NCBI RefSeq assembly: GCF_004116495.1
Contig: NZ_PDKC01000004.1
Span: 1-64,000 of the forward strand
Length of the DNA stretch: 64,000 nucleotides
Source of the DNA: Arcobacter sp. CECT 8985
GTDB taxonomy: Bacteria > Campylobacterota > Campylobacteria > Campylobacterales > Arcobacteraceae
Reading direction: 5' to 3'
Below the pieces are notes generated by a model. That model saw nothing but the letters and a program-made list of their open reading frames with translations. It ran no database searches and was not told the DNA's origin. Made by a program: the position numbers and the translations under genes. This document shows, piece after piece, positions 8,672 through 17,249 of the stretch; the first letter of the stretch is position 1; each line of letters opens with the position of its first letter.

Positions 8672-9286
8672 TTATTTTATAAAGCTTTTTATAGTAATAT
8701 TATTTTTTTTATAATATTCAATCAAACTATTATATACTTCACCACTTTTTCTATCTTTATTTTTATAAAGCCGATTTTTTATAAATTCTAAAGTTGAAAT
8801 TAGCTGTTCTTTTGATATTAATCCTGTTAATGAAAATATTTCATAATTGTGCATATCAAGAAAGATTAAAGTAGGGGTTGTATCGATATTATATAAACTA
8901 GTCATAGTTTGTGTATCTATTTTAAGTTGTTTATCTTCATAGTCTATTATATGGCTTTGTTTTTTACTTGTATCTATATAGTATGCATTTACATTAATTT
9001 TTAGTTTATTTTGCAACTCTTTTGATGATAATAATATTTCTTTTAATTTAGTTGATTTGTTACTTTTGTCATTTGTAAAAAATATTATGGAATCTTTTTT
9101 ATCTAAAATGATTTTTGAATTATTTTTAAAAATTGATTGAACTTTTTTATCAATTACTGATATTTTTTTCTCTTTTTTTTCTATTTCTTTTTTTGAAGGC
9201 TTTTTCTCAAAAAAATAGTTTTCATTGTAATATATTCCAAATGAAAATAAAATTGCAAAGATTGTTAAAAAAATTAAGTTTTTCAT
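8672..9286 (-). CDS. Cysteine-free thioredoxin-fold protein, membrane-anchored or secreted
   Basis: A 204-residue protein with one N-terminal hydrophobic segment (about residues 3-19, signal anchor or signal peptide), a lysine-rich linker (28-47) and a thioredoxin-like domain. Support for the fold comes from the strand IIFFTND, the late TTPTLIFLD, which carries the cis-proline position, and the C-terminal helix SKEQLISTLEFI. The CxxC active site is missing: the region reads FFTNDKSNKSTK and the whole protein has no cysteine. Redox catalysis is therefore excluded. A structural, chaperone-like or degenerate role is likelier. It lies downstream of ccsBA, beyond a terminator, so a role in cytochrome c maturation is suggestive only. 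It may belong to the SoxW/DsbE-like group. Confidence 0.62.
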   Translation of the reverse strand: MKNLIFLTIFAILFSFGIYYNENYFFEKKPSKKEIEKKEKKISVIDKKVQSIFKNNSKIILDKKDSIIFFTNDKSNKSTKLKEILLSSKELQNKLKINVNAYYIDTSKKQSHIIDYEDKQLKIDTQTMTSLYNIDTTPTLIFLDMHNYEIFSLTGLISKEQLISTLEFIKNRLYKNKDRKSGEVYNSLIEYYKKNNITIKSFIK

Positions 9287-9326
9287 TTGATAACTTTAGC
9301 AAAAGATTGCTTAATAAAAATTAGAA

Positions 9327-9356
9327 AAAACTAAGAAAGAGAACTTTCTTAGTTTT
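9327..9356 (-). terminator. Intrinsic terminator after ccsBA
   Basis: A 13-bp perfect stem (AAAACTAAGAAAG / CTTTCTTAGTTTT) with an AGAA loop lies 10 bp after the ccsBA stop. On the minus strand it is followed by a T-rich run, a typical rho-independent terminator. Confidence 0.82.
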
Positions 9357-9365
9357 ATGAGATAT

Positions 9366-12170
9366 TTATTTGATAGTATCTTTCATATCTCTGTTTTTTG
9401 AAGCTAACGCAATAGTAATAATTACAGTTGCTGTTACATAATATACCCACATTGGAATTGGAACAGGATCACCTGTTGCATATGAATGCATTCCTGATAA
9501 GTAGAAGTTTACTCCAAAATATGTCATTAAAATTGTACCAAATGCTACTAATCCTGCAACAGATAAAGCAAAAGGAGTATTTAAGTTTTTAATAAATCTC
9601 ATATGTACAACAAATGCATAAATTACAATTGAAACATAGGCCCAAGTCTCTTTTGGATCCCATCCCCAATATCTACCCCATGATTCATTTGCCCAAACAC
9701 CACCAAGGAAGTTTCCTATTGTAATTGCACTTAATCCAATAATTAACGCAACTTCTGTAATAGCAACAACATTTTTAATATTTTCGTCTAAATGTGGTCT
9801 ATTTTTTCTAAAAATAAACATAATTAAAGACATATAACATAAAATTGCTGCTAATCCAAAGAAACCGTATGAAGCTGTTAATATAGATACGTGAATAGTT
9901 AACCAATATGATTTTAATACAGGAACTAGATTTGTAATTTGTGGATCTATACTTGTTAAGTGAGCAGTAAACATAAAGATACTTGCAACAATTATTGCAG
10001 CACTTAAAGCCAATAATGATCTTCTAAAGAATACAACTCCTGCAAATACTGCTGACCAAGAGATATATAATAATGACTCATAAGTATTAGACCAAGGTGC
10101 ATGTCCCGAAATAATCCATCTTACACCCATTCCAGCTGTATGAATTGTAAATAAAATAGCTAATAAAATAAAGAATACTTTAGTAATTTTAACTGGTTTG
10201 ATTTTTGGATTAAATACAACAAAAAATGCAACAATAAGCATTATAAGACCAAGTATTAAATAAGCAATTGTTAGTTTAAAGAATACATCAAGTTTATTAA
10301 ATAAAATCTCTTGATTTATCTTTGATTCACTTGGAATAATATCTGCACCAACTTTTTTCTGATATGTACTAATCATATCAATAAATTTATTAGCTGATTT
10401 ATAATCTTCATTTATAACAGAGTTTACAAAACCTCTTGTCATTGTCTCTACTGCTACTTTATTTTGTCCTTTAAAATAAGTGAAAGCATCTAATGGAGTG
10501 TACCATGTATTATTTTCATTTGATGTACTATCTTTTACTTTTGGAAAGATTTTAAATAAACTTGCATTAAAAACCATATATGAAACATTTAGTTTTTCAT
10601 CTAGTTTAATAATATCTTTTTCAAAAGTTCCTCTTTCAGAAGGTTTTGCTCTTGAAGCTATTTGTGCTTCTTTTTGAAGTTTATATTTACCATCTTTTGT
10701 AAATACATCAGAAAATGCAATATATTTTCTTGATACATCAATTCCTAATAGTTTTTTTAGTTTTGGAGTTTTGATTTTAATCATTCTAATGTTTCTCCAA
10801 ACTGAAGGATTAGTTAACATTCCAAGAACAATTTGATTTGCATCCATACCAAACATAGAACCTCTTGAAGATATTTTGTGAAGAATTTCATCATTTAAAC
10901 TATCAATAGGTTTCATTCTACCCATACCACTTTGAGTTACCAATTGTGCAAATTTATCTGCAGTTACTTTTGAATCTTTTTTAAAAGCATTTAAATAATT
11001 CATAACTGTATCTTGAGAAGATATTGCAATACTTTGAGTTTCAATTGCTTTTGCATCAGTTGTAAGTGAAAAACTTAATAAACAGGCTAATGCTAAAGAA
11101 GCAGCTGTATTATTTTTTAGATATTTTGTTAATTTCCAAAATCTACTTTTTTTATCAAAAAGGTTCCAAATTAAACCAAGTGATAATAAAAAGTAACCTA
11201 AGTAAGTTGGCCATTTTCCTGGATCATGATTTACAGACAATACTGTTCCTTTTTCATCTTGATCATATGAGCTTTGGAAGAATAAGAAATTTCCTTCATG
11301 TAAAGTTCTATTCATAAAAATTCTATAATCATATGGATCTTTATTTGGTTTTAAAACTGTTACTTCAGATGCATAAGATGATGGTGCCATACTTCCTGGA
11401 TATCTATCAAGTTGGAAGTCTCTTAATTTTATTGCAAAAGGAAGTTTAAGTAGCTTTGAACCATATTCTAAAGTTACAACAGTATCCCCAAAGTCTTCTA
11501 CTTTCACTACACCTTCTTGTCCTCTTTTACCTGGAAGTTTTATAGTTTTTGTTTTTCCATTTAATGTAACATCTACTGATAAAATTCCCATTGAAGCTTT
11601 ACCTTTTTTAACAAAAAGATATTTGTTATATTCTATATCTAAAACTTTATCATTAAATCTTATTTTATGCTCAAAATTATTTGTAGCTTTTACAATACTA
11701 GCAAATATTTTTTTAGAAAAAGAATTATTATCATCACCGTAAATAGTGCTTGCAAACTCTTTTTTATACTCTTTATAGTAAGTCGCATCTTTTTGGTTTA
11801 TTTTTATTTGTAAATAAGGTTCTAAAGATATCATTTTATCTTGGCTTTGACCTTCTCTTATGTGCATGATACCTTCATAACCTATATATCTTGTAATACC
11901 TGCACCTAATAAAATAACTACAAATGCAGTATGAAAAATAAATCTTGCTGGATGCTTCCACATCTTGTATTTAAAGATTATTCCACAAAGGTTTATAGTT
12001 GTTAAAACCAATGCTGTTTCATACCAAATGTTGTTATATACTAAAACTCTAGCTGTTGAAGTACCATAATCGTTTTCTATAAATGTAGCAACAGCTGCAC
12101 CAACTGCTAAAATCATTAGCAAGGTAAGTGTTGTTTTAAAAGAAAACAAAACATTTGTCACCTTTTTCAA
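9366..12170 (-). CDS. ccsBA: Cytochrome c maturation System II fusion protein CcsBA
   Basis: A 934-residue integral membrane protein fusing ResB/CcsB (N-terminal half, with a large periplasmic domain) and CcsA/ResC (C-terminal half). The haem-handling WWD segment is visible as WGRYWGWDPKETWAYVS near the C-terminus, with the conserved HSYATGDPVPIP segment after it. The protein exports haem and attaches it to CxxCH motifs of apocytochromes in the periplasm. The fusion is typical of Campylobacterota. TTG at 12170 (MKKVTNVLFSFKTTLTLL) is the preferred start: AAAGGATTTAAT precedes it, while the in-frame ATG at 12269 would place the -10 box (12218-12213) inside the gene. A terminator follows the stop. 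Confidence 0.93.
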   Translation of the reverse strand: MKKVTNVLFSFKTTLTLLMILAVGAAVATFIENDYGTSTARVLVYNNIWYETALVLTTINLCGIIFKYKMWKHPARFIFHTAFVVILLGAGITRYIGYEGIMHIREGQSQDKMISLEPYLQIKINQKDATYYKEYKKEFASTIYGDDNNSFSKKIFASIVKATNNFEHKIRFNDKVLDIEYNKYLFVKKGKASMGILSVDVTLNGKTKTIKLPGKRGQEGVVKVEDFGDTVVTLEYGSKLLKLPFAIKLRDFQLDRYPGSMAPSSYASEVTVLKPNKDPYDYRIFMNRTLHEGNFLFFQSSYDQDEKGTVLSVNHDPGKWPTYLGYFLLSLGLIWNLFDKKSRFWKLTKYLKNNTAASLALACLLSFSLTTDAKAIETQSIAISSQDTVMNYLNAFKKDSKVTADKFAQLVTQSGMGRMKPIDSLNDEILHKISSRGSMFGMDANQIVLGMLTNPSVWRNIRMIKIKTPKLKKLLGIDVSRKYIAFSDVFTKDGKYKLQKEAQIASRAKPSERGTFEKDIIKLDEKLNVSYMVFNASLFKIFPKVKDSTSNENNTWYTPLDAFTYFKGQNKVAVETMTRGFVNSVINEDYKSANKFIDMISTYQKKVGADIIPSESKINQEILFNKLDVFFKLTIAYLILGLIMLIVAFFVVFNPKIKPVKITKVFFILLAILFTIHTAGMGVRWIISGHAPWSNTYESLLYISWSAVFAGVVFFRRSLLALSAAIIVASIFMFTAHLTSIDPQITNLVPVLKSYWLTIHVSILTASYGFFGLAAILCYMSLIMFIFRKNRPHLDENIKNVVAITEVALIIGLSAITIGNFLGGVWANESWGRYWGWDPKETWAYVSIVIYAFVVHMRFIKNLNTPFALSVAGLVAFGTILMTYFGVNFYLSGMHSYATGDPVPIPMWVYYVTATVIITIALASKNRDMKDTIK

Positions 12171-12212
12171 ATTAAATCCTTTTATCTTTTTATCATTTAA
12201 TAATACGCATAT

Positions 12213-12261
12213 ATTATATAAATTCATCGTGAATTTTATGTGTAGTTTTCTACATATAAAA
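12213..12261 (-). promoter_or_regulatory. ccsBA promoter with operator-like dyad
   Basis: On the minus strand TATAAT lies at 12218-12213, about 43 bases before the TTG start at 12170. Just upstream, at 12234-12261, is a 12-bp stem (TTTTATGTGTAG / CTACATATAAAA, loop TTTT, one G-T pair). It would cover the -35 region of a transcript starting near 12206. It could be an operator or a small hairpin; no U-tract makes it a convincing terminator. Confidence 0.5.
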
Positions 12262-12340
12262 TTAATCAAGGATTATAACAGAATAGATTTTTATTTTTTA
12301 TGAACAATATTATTAAAACATCTTTTTAACAAATACTTAA

Positions 12341-12346
12341 TATAAT
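12341..12346 (+). promoter_or_regulatory. -10 box of cmoB, probably leaderless
   Basis: TATAAT ends 7 bases before the cmoB ATG at 12353, so transcription would begin at or next to the start codon. No Shine-Dalgarno sequence fits between them. Confidence 0.55.
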
Positions 12347-12352
12347 TGCGTT

Positions 12353-13267
12353 ATGAATATAGAAGAACTAAAAAAAGAAAAACAAAAGTGTTTAGAATGG
12401 AAAAATGTAAAGCCTTGGTATGAGCAGGTAAAAAAATCTTTTGGTATTACTAAAGATAATTTACATATAGATTATGGTGATTGGTTTACTGTTGGAAATA
12501 GACAGGATTTAACTGATGAAGAGTATCAAACAATTGTTGATACTGCAAAAAAATTAATACCTTGGAGAAAAGGTCCATTTAATTTATTTGGATTAGAAAT
12601 AGATAGTGAATGGCAAAGTAATATTAAATATAATCTTATTCGTCCACACTTTAATTTAAAAGATAAAGTTGTTGCTGATATTGGTTGTAACAATGGATAT
12701 TATATGTTTAGAATGCTTGAAGATAAACCAAAAAGATTAATTGGTTTTGATCCATCAGCTTTAACAATGTTACAGTTTGAGTTTATAAATCATTTTGTTA
12801 AATCCAATATTATTTATGAAAAATTGGGAGTTGAGCATCTAGAGTATTATAATCATACTTTTGATTTTATTTTTATGTTGGGAGTTTTATACCATAGAGC
12901 AGATCCAGTAGGGTGTTTAAAATCACTTGCAAAAGGATTAAATAAAAATGGTGAAATATTAATTGATACTTTTATGATTGATGGTGAAGATGAAGTTGCC
13001 TTAACGCCAAATAAAAGATATTCAAAAATACCAAATATATATTTCATTCCAACAATTTCAGCACTTAAAAATTGGCTTACTAGAGCAGGGTTTGAAAATA
13101 TTGAAGTACTTGCTGTTACAACAACAACATCTGAAGAACAAAGAAAAACACAGTGGTCATTTGATCAAAGTTTGGAAGATTTTTTACATAAAGATGATAA
13201 AACAAAAACAGTAGAAGGTTATCCTGCACCTAAAAGAGTTTATGTTAAAGCAAAGAAGAAGAATTAG
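12353..13267 (+). CDS. cmoB: tRNA U34 carboxymethyltransferase CmoB
   Basis: A 304-residue class I SAM-fold protein close to E. coli CmoB (323). Diagnostic segments are IPWRKGPFNLFG, IDSEWQSNIK, VADIGCNNGYYMFRML (cofactor loop) and MLGVLYHRADPVG. CmoB transfers a carboxymethyl group from carboxy-SAM to 5-hydroxyuridine 34 of tRNAs, improving decoding of wobble codons. No carboxy-SAM synthase (CmoA) gene is seen in this window. The ATG at 12353 is the only sensible start, since homology begins within the first 20 residues. A -10 box lies only 7 bases upstream, suggesting a leaderless mRNA. The 3' end overlaps the converging GGDEF gene by 4 bp. Confidence 0.93.
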   Translation: MNIEELKKEKQKCLEWKNVKPWYEQVKKSFGITKDNLHIDYGDWFTVGNRQDLTDEEYQTIVDTAKKLIPWRKGPFNLFGLEIDSEWQSNIKYNLIRPHFNLKDKVVADIGCNNGYYMFRMLEDKPKRLIGFDPSALTMLQFEFINHFVKSNIIYEKLGVEHLEYYNHTFDFIFMLGVLYHRADPVGCLKSLAKGLNKNGEILIDTFMIDGEDEVALTPNKRYSKIPNIYFIPTISALKNWLTRAGFENIEVLAVTTTTSEEQRKTQWSFDQSLEDFLHKDDKTKTVEGYPAPKRVYVKAKKKN

Positions 13268-14238
13268 AATAAATCTATTGTATCTTCTTCTGATAAGTCT
13301 TGATAGTTAAATACTTGGCTTCTACCTTTATTTTTGGCTTCATATAGAGCAATATCAGCATTTTTTATAGTATTGTCAATAGATTTATTATCACTAAACG
13401 AATATGTATCATAACCTATACAAATAGTTTTTTTAAGTATTTGTTCAGGATTATGTGATACCTTAACACCAACTTTAGCAAAGTTTTCAATGATTCGATT
13501 AGAGATGTTTTCTACTTCACTATCATTTTCTGTGCTTAAAATTGAGATCAAAAATTCATCACCTGTTAATCTTGCAACCATATCAAATTCTGATATATTT
13601 GAATGAATAACTTTAGCAAGTTCAATTAAAACTCTATCCCCAATATCATAATCAAATTCATCAATAACAGCTTTAAAGTGATCAATTCCTACCATTAAAA
13701 AATAGATTTTTTTATGCTCTTTCCCAGATAAAGTTATCTGTTTATTTAAATTTTCTACTAAGTAGTGTCTATTATAAACATTAGTAACAGAATCTAAAGA
13801 TTGAGATTCTATATAATTTTTCTTAATTATTCCATTTTGTAAAATAGGAGATATTTGAAAAAATGCTGATTCAATTATTGAATATTTGTTATCTAAAATA
13901 TCAAAATGAGATTCTGATGATGCACAAAAAGATACTATTGCATTTAAATTAGTATGTGTATTAATAATAAAGAAAAAAGACAATTTATCATCTAAATAAA
14001 ATTGGTCACCTTTTTCTAATATCTCTTCTTTACTATTTGTTTCTATATTAAATAAAGAAATTGTAATATTATCTATATCAAAAGTTGAGTGTAACCAATT
14101 ATAAATATCATCACACATTTGCAATATATTTGATGCAAATTGCAATTGATCATATAAAGCAAAGATATCTTCTAATGCTTTAAAATCTTCTTTATTTGTT
14201 GCCGATGATTTAATTAAATTTAAAATATTTTTTCTCAA
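13264..14238 (-). CDS. Degenerate GGDEF protein (signature TGDEF)
   Basis: A 324-residue soluble protein: an unassigned N-terminal region (about 1-150, GAF-like in predicted composition) and a GGDEF domain (about 155-310) that starts SLDSVTNVYNR. The signature is TGDEF instead of GGDEF. The substrate-binding segment reads GIDHFKAVIDEFDYDIGD, where active diguanylate cyclases have FKxIND and GH, so the conserved Asn and Gly-His are lost. The RxxD inhibitory site is SEFD, also lost. Cyclic-di-GMP synthesis is doubtful. It follows a paralogue (14248-15207) by 9 bp and both end in TIDLF. The tandem arrangement and complementary changes suggest the two proteins act together, for instance as a heterodimer; that is inference. 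Confidence 0.82.
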   Translation of the reverse strand: MRKNILNLIKSSATNKEDFKALEDIFALYDQLQFASNILQMCDDIYNWLHSTFDIDNITISLFNIETNSKEEILEKGDQFYLDDKLSFFFIINTHTNLNAIVSFCASSESHFDILDNKYSIIESAFFQISPILQNGIIKKNYIESQSLDSVTNVYNRHYLVENLNKQITLSGKEHKKIYFLMVGIDHFKAVIDEFDYDIGDRVLIELAKVIHSNISEFDMVARLTGDEFLISILSTENDSEVENISNRIIENFAKVGVKVSHNPEQILKKTICIGYDTYSFSDNKSIDNTIKNADIALYEAKNKGRSQVFNYQDLSEEDTIDLF

Positions 14239-14247
14239 TGTTATATC

Positions 14248-15207
14248 CTAAAATAGATCTATTGTATGCATTTTATTTTCACTATATAAAAAACACTTAT
14301 TTCTACCCATATTTCTTGCTTCATAAAGTGCATTATCTGATGTTCGCAAAATCTCTTCAATGCTATAAGCATCCTCAGGGAATAAAGAGATTCCAATACA
14401 AATTGTCTTGTAAAGAGTTTGCTTTGTTGCTTGGTTTACAATTACACCTTCTTTACTAAACAAATTAATAATTTTCTTTGCAAGCATCTTTGCATTTTCT
14501 TCATCACCTACATTTAGTAAGACAACAAGAAACTCTTCTGCTTCAACTCTAACAACAAGATCAGATGCTCTAACAGTTCTTTTTAACAAATTTGCAAGTG
14601 TTGTTAGAACCTTATCTCCAATTTTATAGTCAAACTCATCAATTACAGCTTTAAATTTGTCAATTCCAATCTTTAAAAAAGCAATTTTTTTACCTTCTCT
14701 TTTAGATAAAGATAAAATATTATCTAAATAAAGTTCCAAATATTTTCTATTATAAAGTCCAGTAATTTGATCCTTTAACGAAAGTTGCTTTATGCACTCT
14801 TCTAAATATTTATTATAAAGTGTTTGAGAGATAATGTCAAATGTTGTTATCAAAACTTCATAATTATCTTGTAATTTATGATAATTTTTCTTATTATTAA
14901 CTATTAGTTCATATGTAATTTGAGTATTTTTGCTTAGGTTAATACTATAATCAAGAATAAAATCATTTTTTTCATTCTCTTTAGATTTATAAATATATTC
15001 AGAATATTTATTTATCTTATCACTAAATAATATATTAATTCTTGATATTTCATAACAGTTTTTCAAAGATAATTCTAAATATTTTAAAGAATCTGAAAAA
15101 ATTTTAATTAACTGTTTCTCTTCATTTATTGTAAATTCAGAATATAAAAAATCTTGATCTTTTTCTTCTAATATTTGTTTAAAAGAATTAACCATTTTAT
15201 TACTCAT
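14248..15207 (-). CDS. Degenerate GGDEF protein (signature EAEEF, intact RxxD)
   Basis: A 319-residue paralogue of the next gene downstream. The N-terminal half is helical and unassigned. The GGDEF domain (about residues 145-305) starts SLKDQITGLYNRKYLE. Its signature is EAEEF, so both glycines are replaced, and its nucleotide segment is GIDKFKAVIDEFDYKIGD, lacking the usual Asn and Gly-His. The inhibitory-site motif is kept at the normal spacing (RASD then LVVRV then the signature), so it could still bind cyclic-di-GMP as a receptor. It is transcribed after the MBL hydrolase (12 bp gap) and before the second GGDEF gene. The C-terminus HTIDLF matches the paralogue. Catalytic activity is very unlikely. 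Confidence 0.82.
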   Translation of the reverse strand: MSNKMVNSFKQILEEKDQDFLYSEFTINEEKQLIKIFSDSLKYLELSLKNCYEISRINILFSDKINKYSEYIYKSKENEKNDFILDYSINLSKNTQITYELIVNNKKNYHKLQDNYEVLITTFDIISQTLYNKYLEECIKQLSLKDQITGLYNRKYLELYLDNILSLSKREGKKIAFLKIGIDKFKAVIDEFDYKIGDKVLTTLANLLKRTVRASDLVVRVEAEEFLVVLLNVGDEENAKMLAKKIINLFSKEGVIVNQATKQTLYKTICIGISLFPEDAYSIEEILRTSDNALYEARNMGRNKCFLYSENKMHTIDLF

Positions 15208-15219
15208 CTAGTGCCTTTA

Positions 15220-15813
15220 TTATAGATAATTTAACCAATTTCTCAATGACTCTTTTTCTTGAAAAAGAGTTGTATGTGCTCCATGACCTGGAAAAATTCT
15301 GAAATTTTTATCCCATTTTAAAACTCTATTAATACTATCTTTCATATCTTTAGGATTTGAAAATGGAAAATCACATCTTCCAATAGAGTTTTTGAAAATA
15401 AAATCACCTGTAAAAAGGTTATCTTCTATTTCTATGGCTGAACAACCTGGAGTATGTCCTGGGAAAAAGTGAAATTTTACTTTTATTCCATCAAAGTCTA
15501 TTTCTTCATCATGTTCAACTAATATATCAGCATTTGAAGGAGGAAGTTCAAGACCACGTAAAGGATTTCTTAACATAAATTCATCATCTTTGGGACAATA
15601 AATTTTTATATTTAAATCTTCACTTAATTGTGCATTTGACCAAACATGATCAAAATGACCATGGGTATTTAAAATAGCAATTGGATTAGTTGTATTTTGT
15701 TTTACCCATGAAGTTGCACCTACACCTGGATCTATTATTAAATCTTTTCCATCAATTGTGACAATATAACAATTTGTTTGATAATCACCCATAGGTTGTC
15801 TTTTTATTTGCAT
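15220..15813 (-). CDS. Metallo-beta-lactamase-fold hydrolase, glyoxalase II-like
   Basis: A 197-residue MBL-fold protein. The metal ligands are all visible: NTHGHFDHVW (HxHxDH), FPGHTPGCSA, FTGDFIF (bridging Asp) and FPGHGAHTT. Proteins of this compact type are annotated as hydroxyacylglutathione hydrolase-like or as general thioesterases; this one lacks the C-terminal extension of true glyoxalase II, so the substrate is uncertain. It is cytoplasmic, with no signal peptide. The start is ATG at 15813 (MQIKRQPMGDYQTNCYIV). It is the first gene of a probable three-gene minus-strand unit with the two GGDEF proteins. Confidence 0.85.
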   Translation of the reverse strand: MQIKRQPMGDYQTNCYIVTIDGKDLIIDPGVGATSWVKQNTTNPIAILNTHGHFDHVWSNAQLSEDLNIKIYCPKDDEFMLRNPLRGLELPPSNADILVEHDEEIDFDGIKVKFHFFPGHTPGCSAIEIEDNLFTGDFIFKNSIGRCDFPFSNPKDMKDSINRVLKWDKNFRIFPGHGAHTTLFQEKESLRNWLNYL

Positions 15814-15875
15814 ATGTTAAACCTTACTTAGATAAAATCTATATAATATATATTATAACAATATAGAGGTAAAAG

Positions 15876-16694
15876 ATGCATTATTTTAAACAATTAGAAG
15901 AGATTTTGTTAGCTCAAGAACCTAAAAATAAATTTGAATTATTCGAAATATTTTATAAAGAGTTTAAAAAAACTACGATTGATTTCTTAGATTCATATCA
16001 AATTAAAAATATCAAAGAACCCTCTTATCAAAATATTTTAAATATTGTTCCTCCCAGTGAAGCTAAACCAAGAAAATATGTAAATACAAAAGAGGGTAAA
16101 GCTTTTTTATTACATACAATTGCTCATATTGAATATAGTGCAATTGACTTAGCTTTGGATGCAGCACTTAGATTTAAAGGACTTCCTAGAAAATATTATG
16201 AAGATTGGCTTGAAGTTGCAGAAGATGAAATAAGACATTTTTTAATGATAGAAAAACTTTTAAATGAACTTGGTACTAAATATGGAGATATACCTGTTCA
16301 TACAAATTTATTTGAAGCAATGGTTTTGACTCCAGATTTATTAAGTAGAATGGCAGTTGTTCCAAGATATTTAGAAGCCAATGGATTAGAACAAAATCCA
16401 AAAATTATGGAAAAATTGAAATCTAATCCAGATCAGTTTAATAAAAAAATATTAAATGCTTTAAATATAATCTTAGAAGAAGAGATCACACATGTACAAA
16501 AAGGTGATAAGTGGTTTAAGTTTGAGTGTAAAAAACAAAAATTAAATCCAGAATCTACATATCTTGAAATATTAGAAAAAGTCTATCCTGGTAGTACAAA
16601 TAAAAAGTATAATATAAATTTTGAAGCAAGAAAACAAGCAGGGTTTTCTTGTAATGAATTGAAATTTTTATCAAAACAAGAAAGTTGTCTTTAA
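15876..16694 (+). CDS. DUF455 ferritin-like protein
   Basis: A 272-residue all-helical protein of the DUF455 family, related in fold to ferritin-like and MiaE-type di-iron proteins. Candidate metal-binding motifs are HIEYSAIDLALDAAL (ExxH-type helix), EVAEDEIRHFLMIEKLL and ILEEEITHVQKGDKWF. The middle carries a conserved VVPRYLEANGLEQNP segment. Its reaction is unknown; the di-iron ligands suggest an oxidase or hydroxylase. The ATG at 15876 follows TAGAGGTAAAAG. The PhnN-like gene starts 4 bp after its stop, so the two are probably co-transcribed. The function should be treated as unassigned. Confidence 0.85.
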   Translation: MHYFKQLEEILLAQEPKNKFELFEIFYKEFKKTTIDFLDSYQIKNIKEPSYQNILNIVPPSEAKPRKYVNTKEGKAFLLHTIAHIEYSAIDLALDAALRFKGLPRKYYEDWLEVAEDEIRHFLMIEKLLNELGTKYGDIPVHTNLFEAMVLTPDLLSRMAVVPRYLEANGLEQNPKIMEKLKSNPDQFNKKILNALNIILEEEITHVQKGDKWFKFECKKQKLNPESTYLEILEKVYPGSTNKKYNINFEARKQAGFSCNELKFLSKQESCL

Positions 16695-16698
16695 TAAT

Positions 16699-17232
16699 AT
16701 GAACGAGTCATCAATAATAATTTTAATTGTAGGCGCAAGTGGAGTTGGTAAGGATACTTTAATTAGACAATTTAAAAATAAAGAAGATATTAATGTTGTA
16801 AGAAGATATATAACAAGAAAAAGTAATGAACATGAAAATAATCATTTTATAACAAAAGATAATTTTAAAAAGTTACAAATGCAATCTTTTTTTATCTCTT
16901 CATGGTTTGCACATGACAATTTTTATGGTATTCCTAAAAATAGCTTAAAAGCTAAAACAAATATTATTTCAGTATCTAGAAGTGTAATAAAAGATTTTGA
17001 AAATAAATTTAACAACGTTTTTACTATTAATATTACACTTGAAAAAAATGAATTAAAGCAAAGATTATTAAAAAGAAGCAGAGAAAGCCTTGAACAAATA
17101 GAAAAAAGGTTAAAAAGAGCTGATTACGAAGTTGAAGCAAAAAATTTAATAGAATTTGAAAATAATGAATCCATTGAAGTATCTAAAAGTAAGTTTTATG
17201 ATTTAATAATAAGTATAAGTAAAGAAGTTTAA
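16699..17232 (+). CDS. phnN: Ribose 1,5-bisphosphate phosphokinase-like protein (PhnN family)
   Basis: A 177-residue P-loop kinase of the guanylate-kinase fold. The Walker A is IVGASGVGKDTL, followed by RRYITRKSNEHENNHF and SWFAHDNFYGIP. This pattern fits PhnN better than Gmk, since the Lys-Asp after Gly and the SWxAH segment are PhnN features. PhnN makes phosphoribosyl pyrophosphate from ribose 1,5-bisphosphate, usually in phosphonate degradation. No carbon-phosphorus lyase genes occur in this window, so the substrate source is unclear; salvage of ribose bisphosphate is possible. It is probably translated with the DUF455 gene 4 bp upstream. A bidirectional hairpin terminator overlaps its end. 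Confidence 0.75.
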   Translation: MNESSIIILIVGASGVGKDTLIRQFKNKEDINVVRRYITRKSNEHENNHFITKDNFKKLQMQSFFISSWFAHDNFYGIPKNSLKAKTNIISVSRSVIKDFENKFNNVFTINITLEKNELKQRLLKRSRESLEQIEKRLKRADYEVEAKNLIEFENNESIEVSKSKFYDLIISISKEV

Positions 17233-17247
17233 TCTTCTTCACTTATA
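17214..17247. terminator. Bidirectional terminator between phnN and dnaJ
   Basis: A stem of TATAAGT-A-AAGAAG paired with CTTCTT-C-ACTTATA (13 bp with one mismatch, 6-base loop), between converging genes and overlapping the end of phnN. Confidence 0.65.
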
Positions 17248-17249
17248 TT

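Noticed and set aside
12171-12269. Upstream ATG start for ccsBA
   Set aside because: It would place the -10 box within the coding region, and TTG 12170 has AAAGGA at proper distance.
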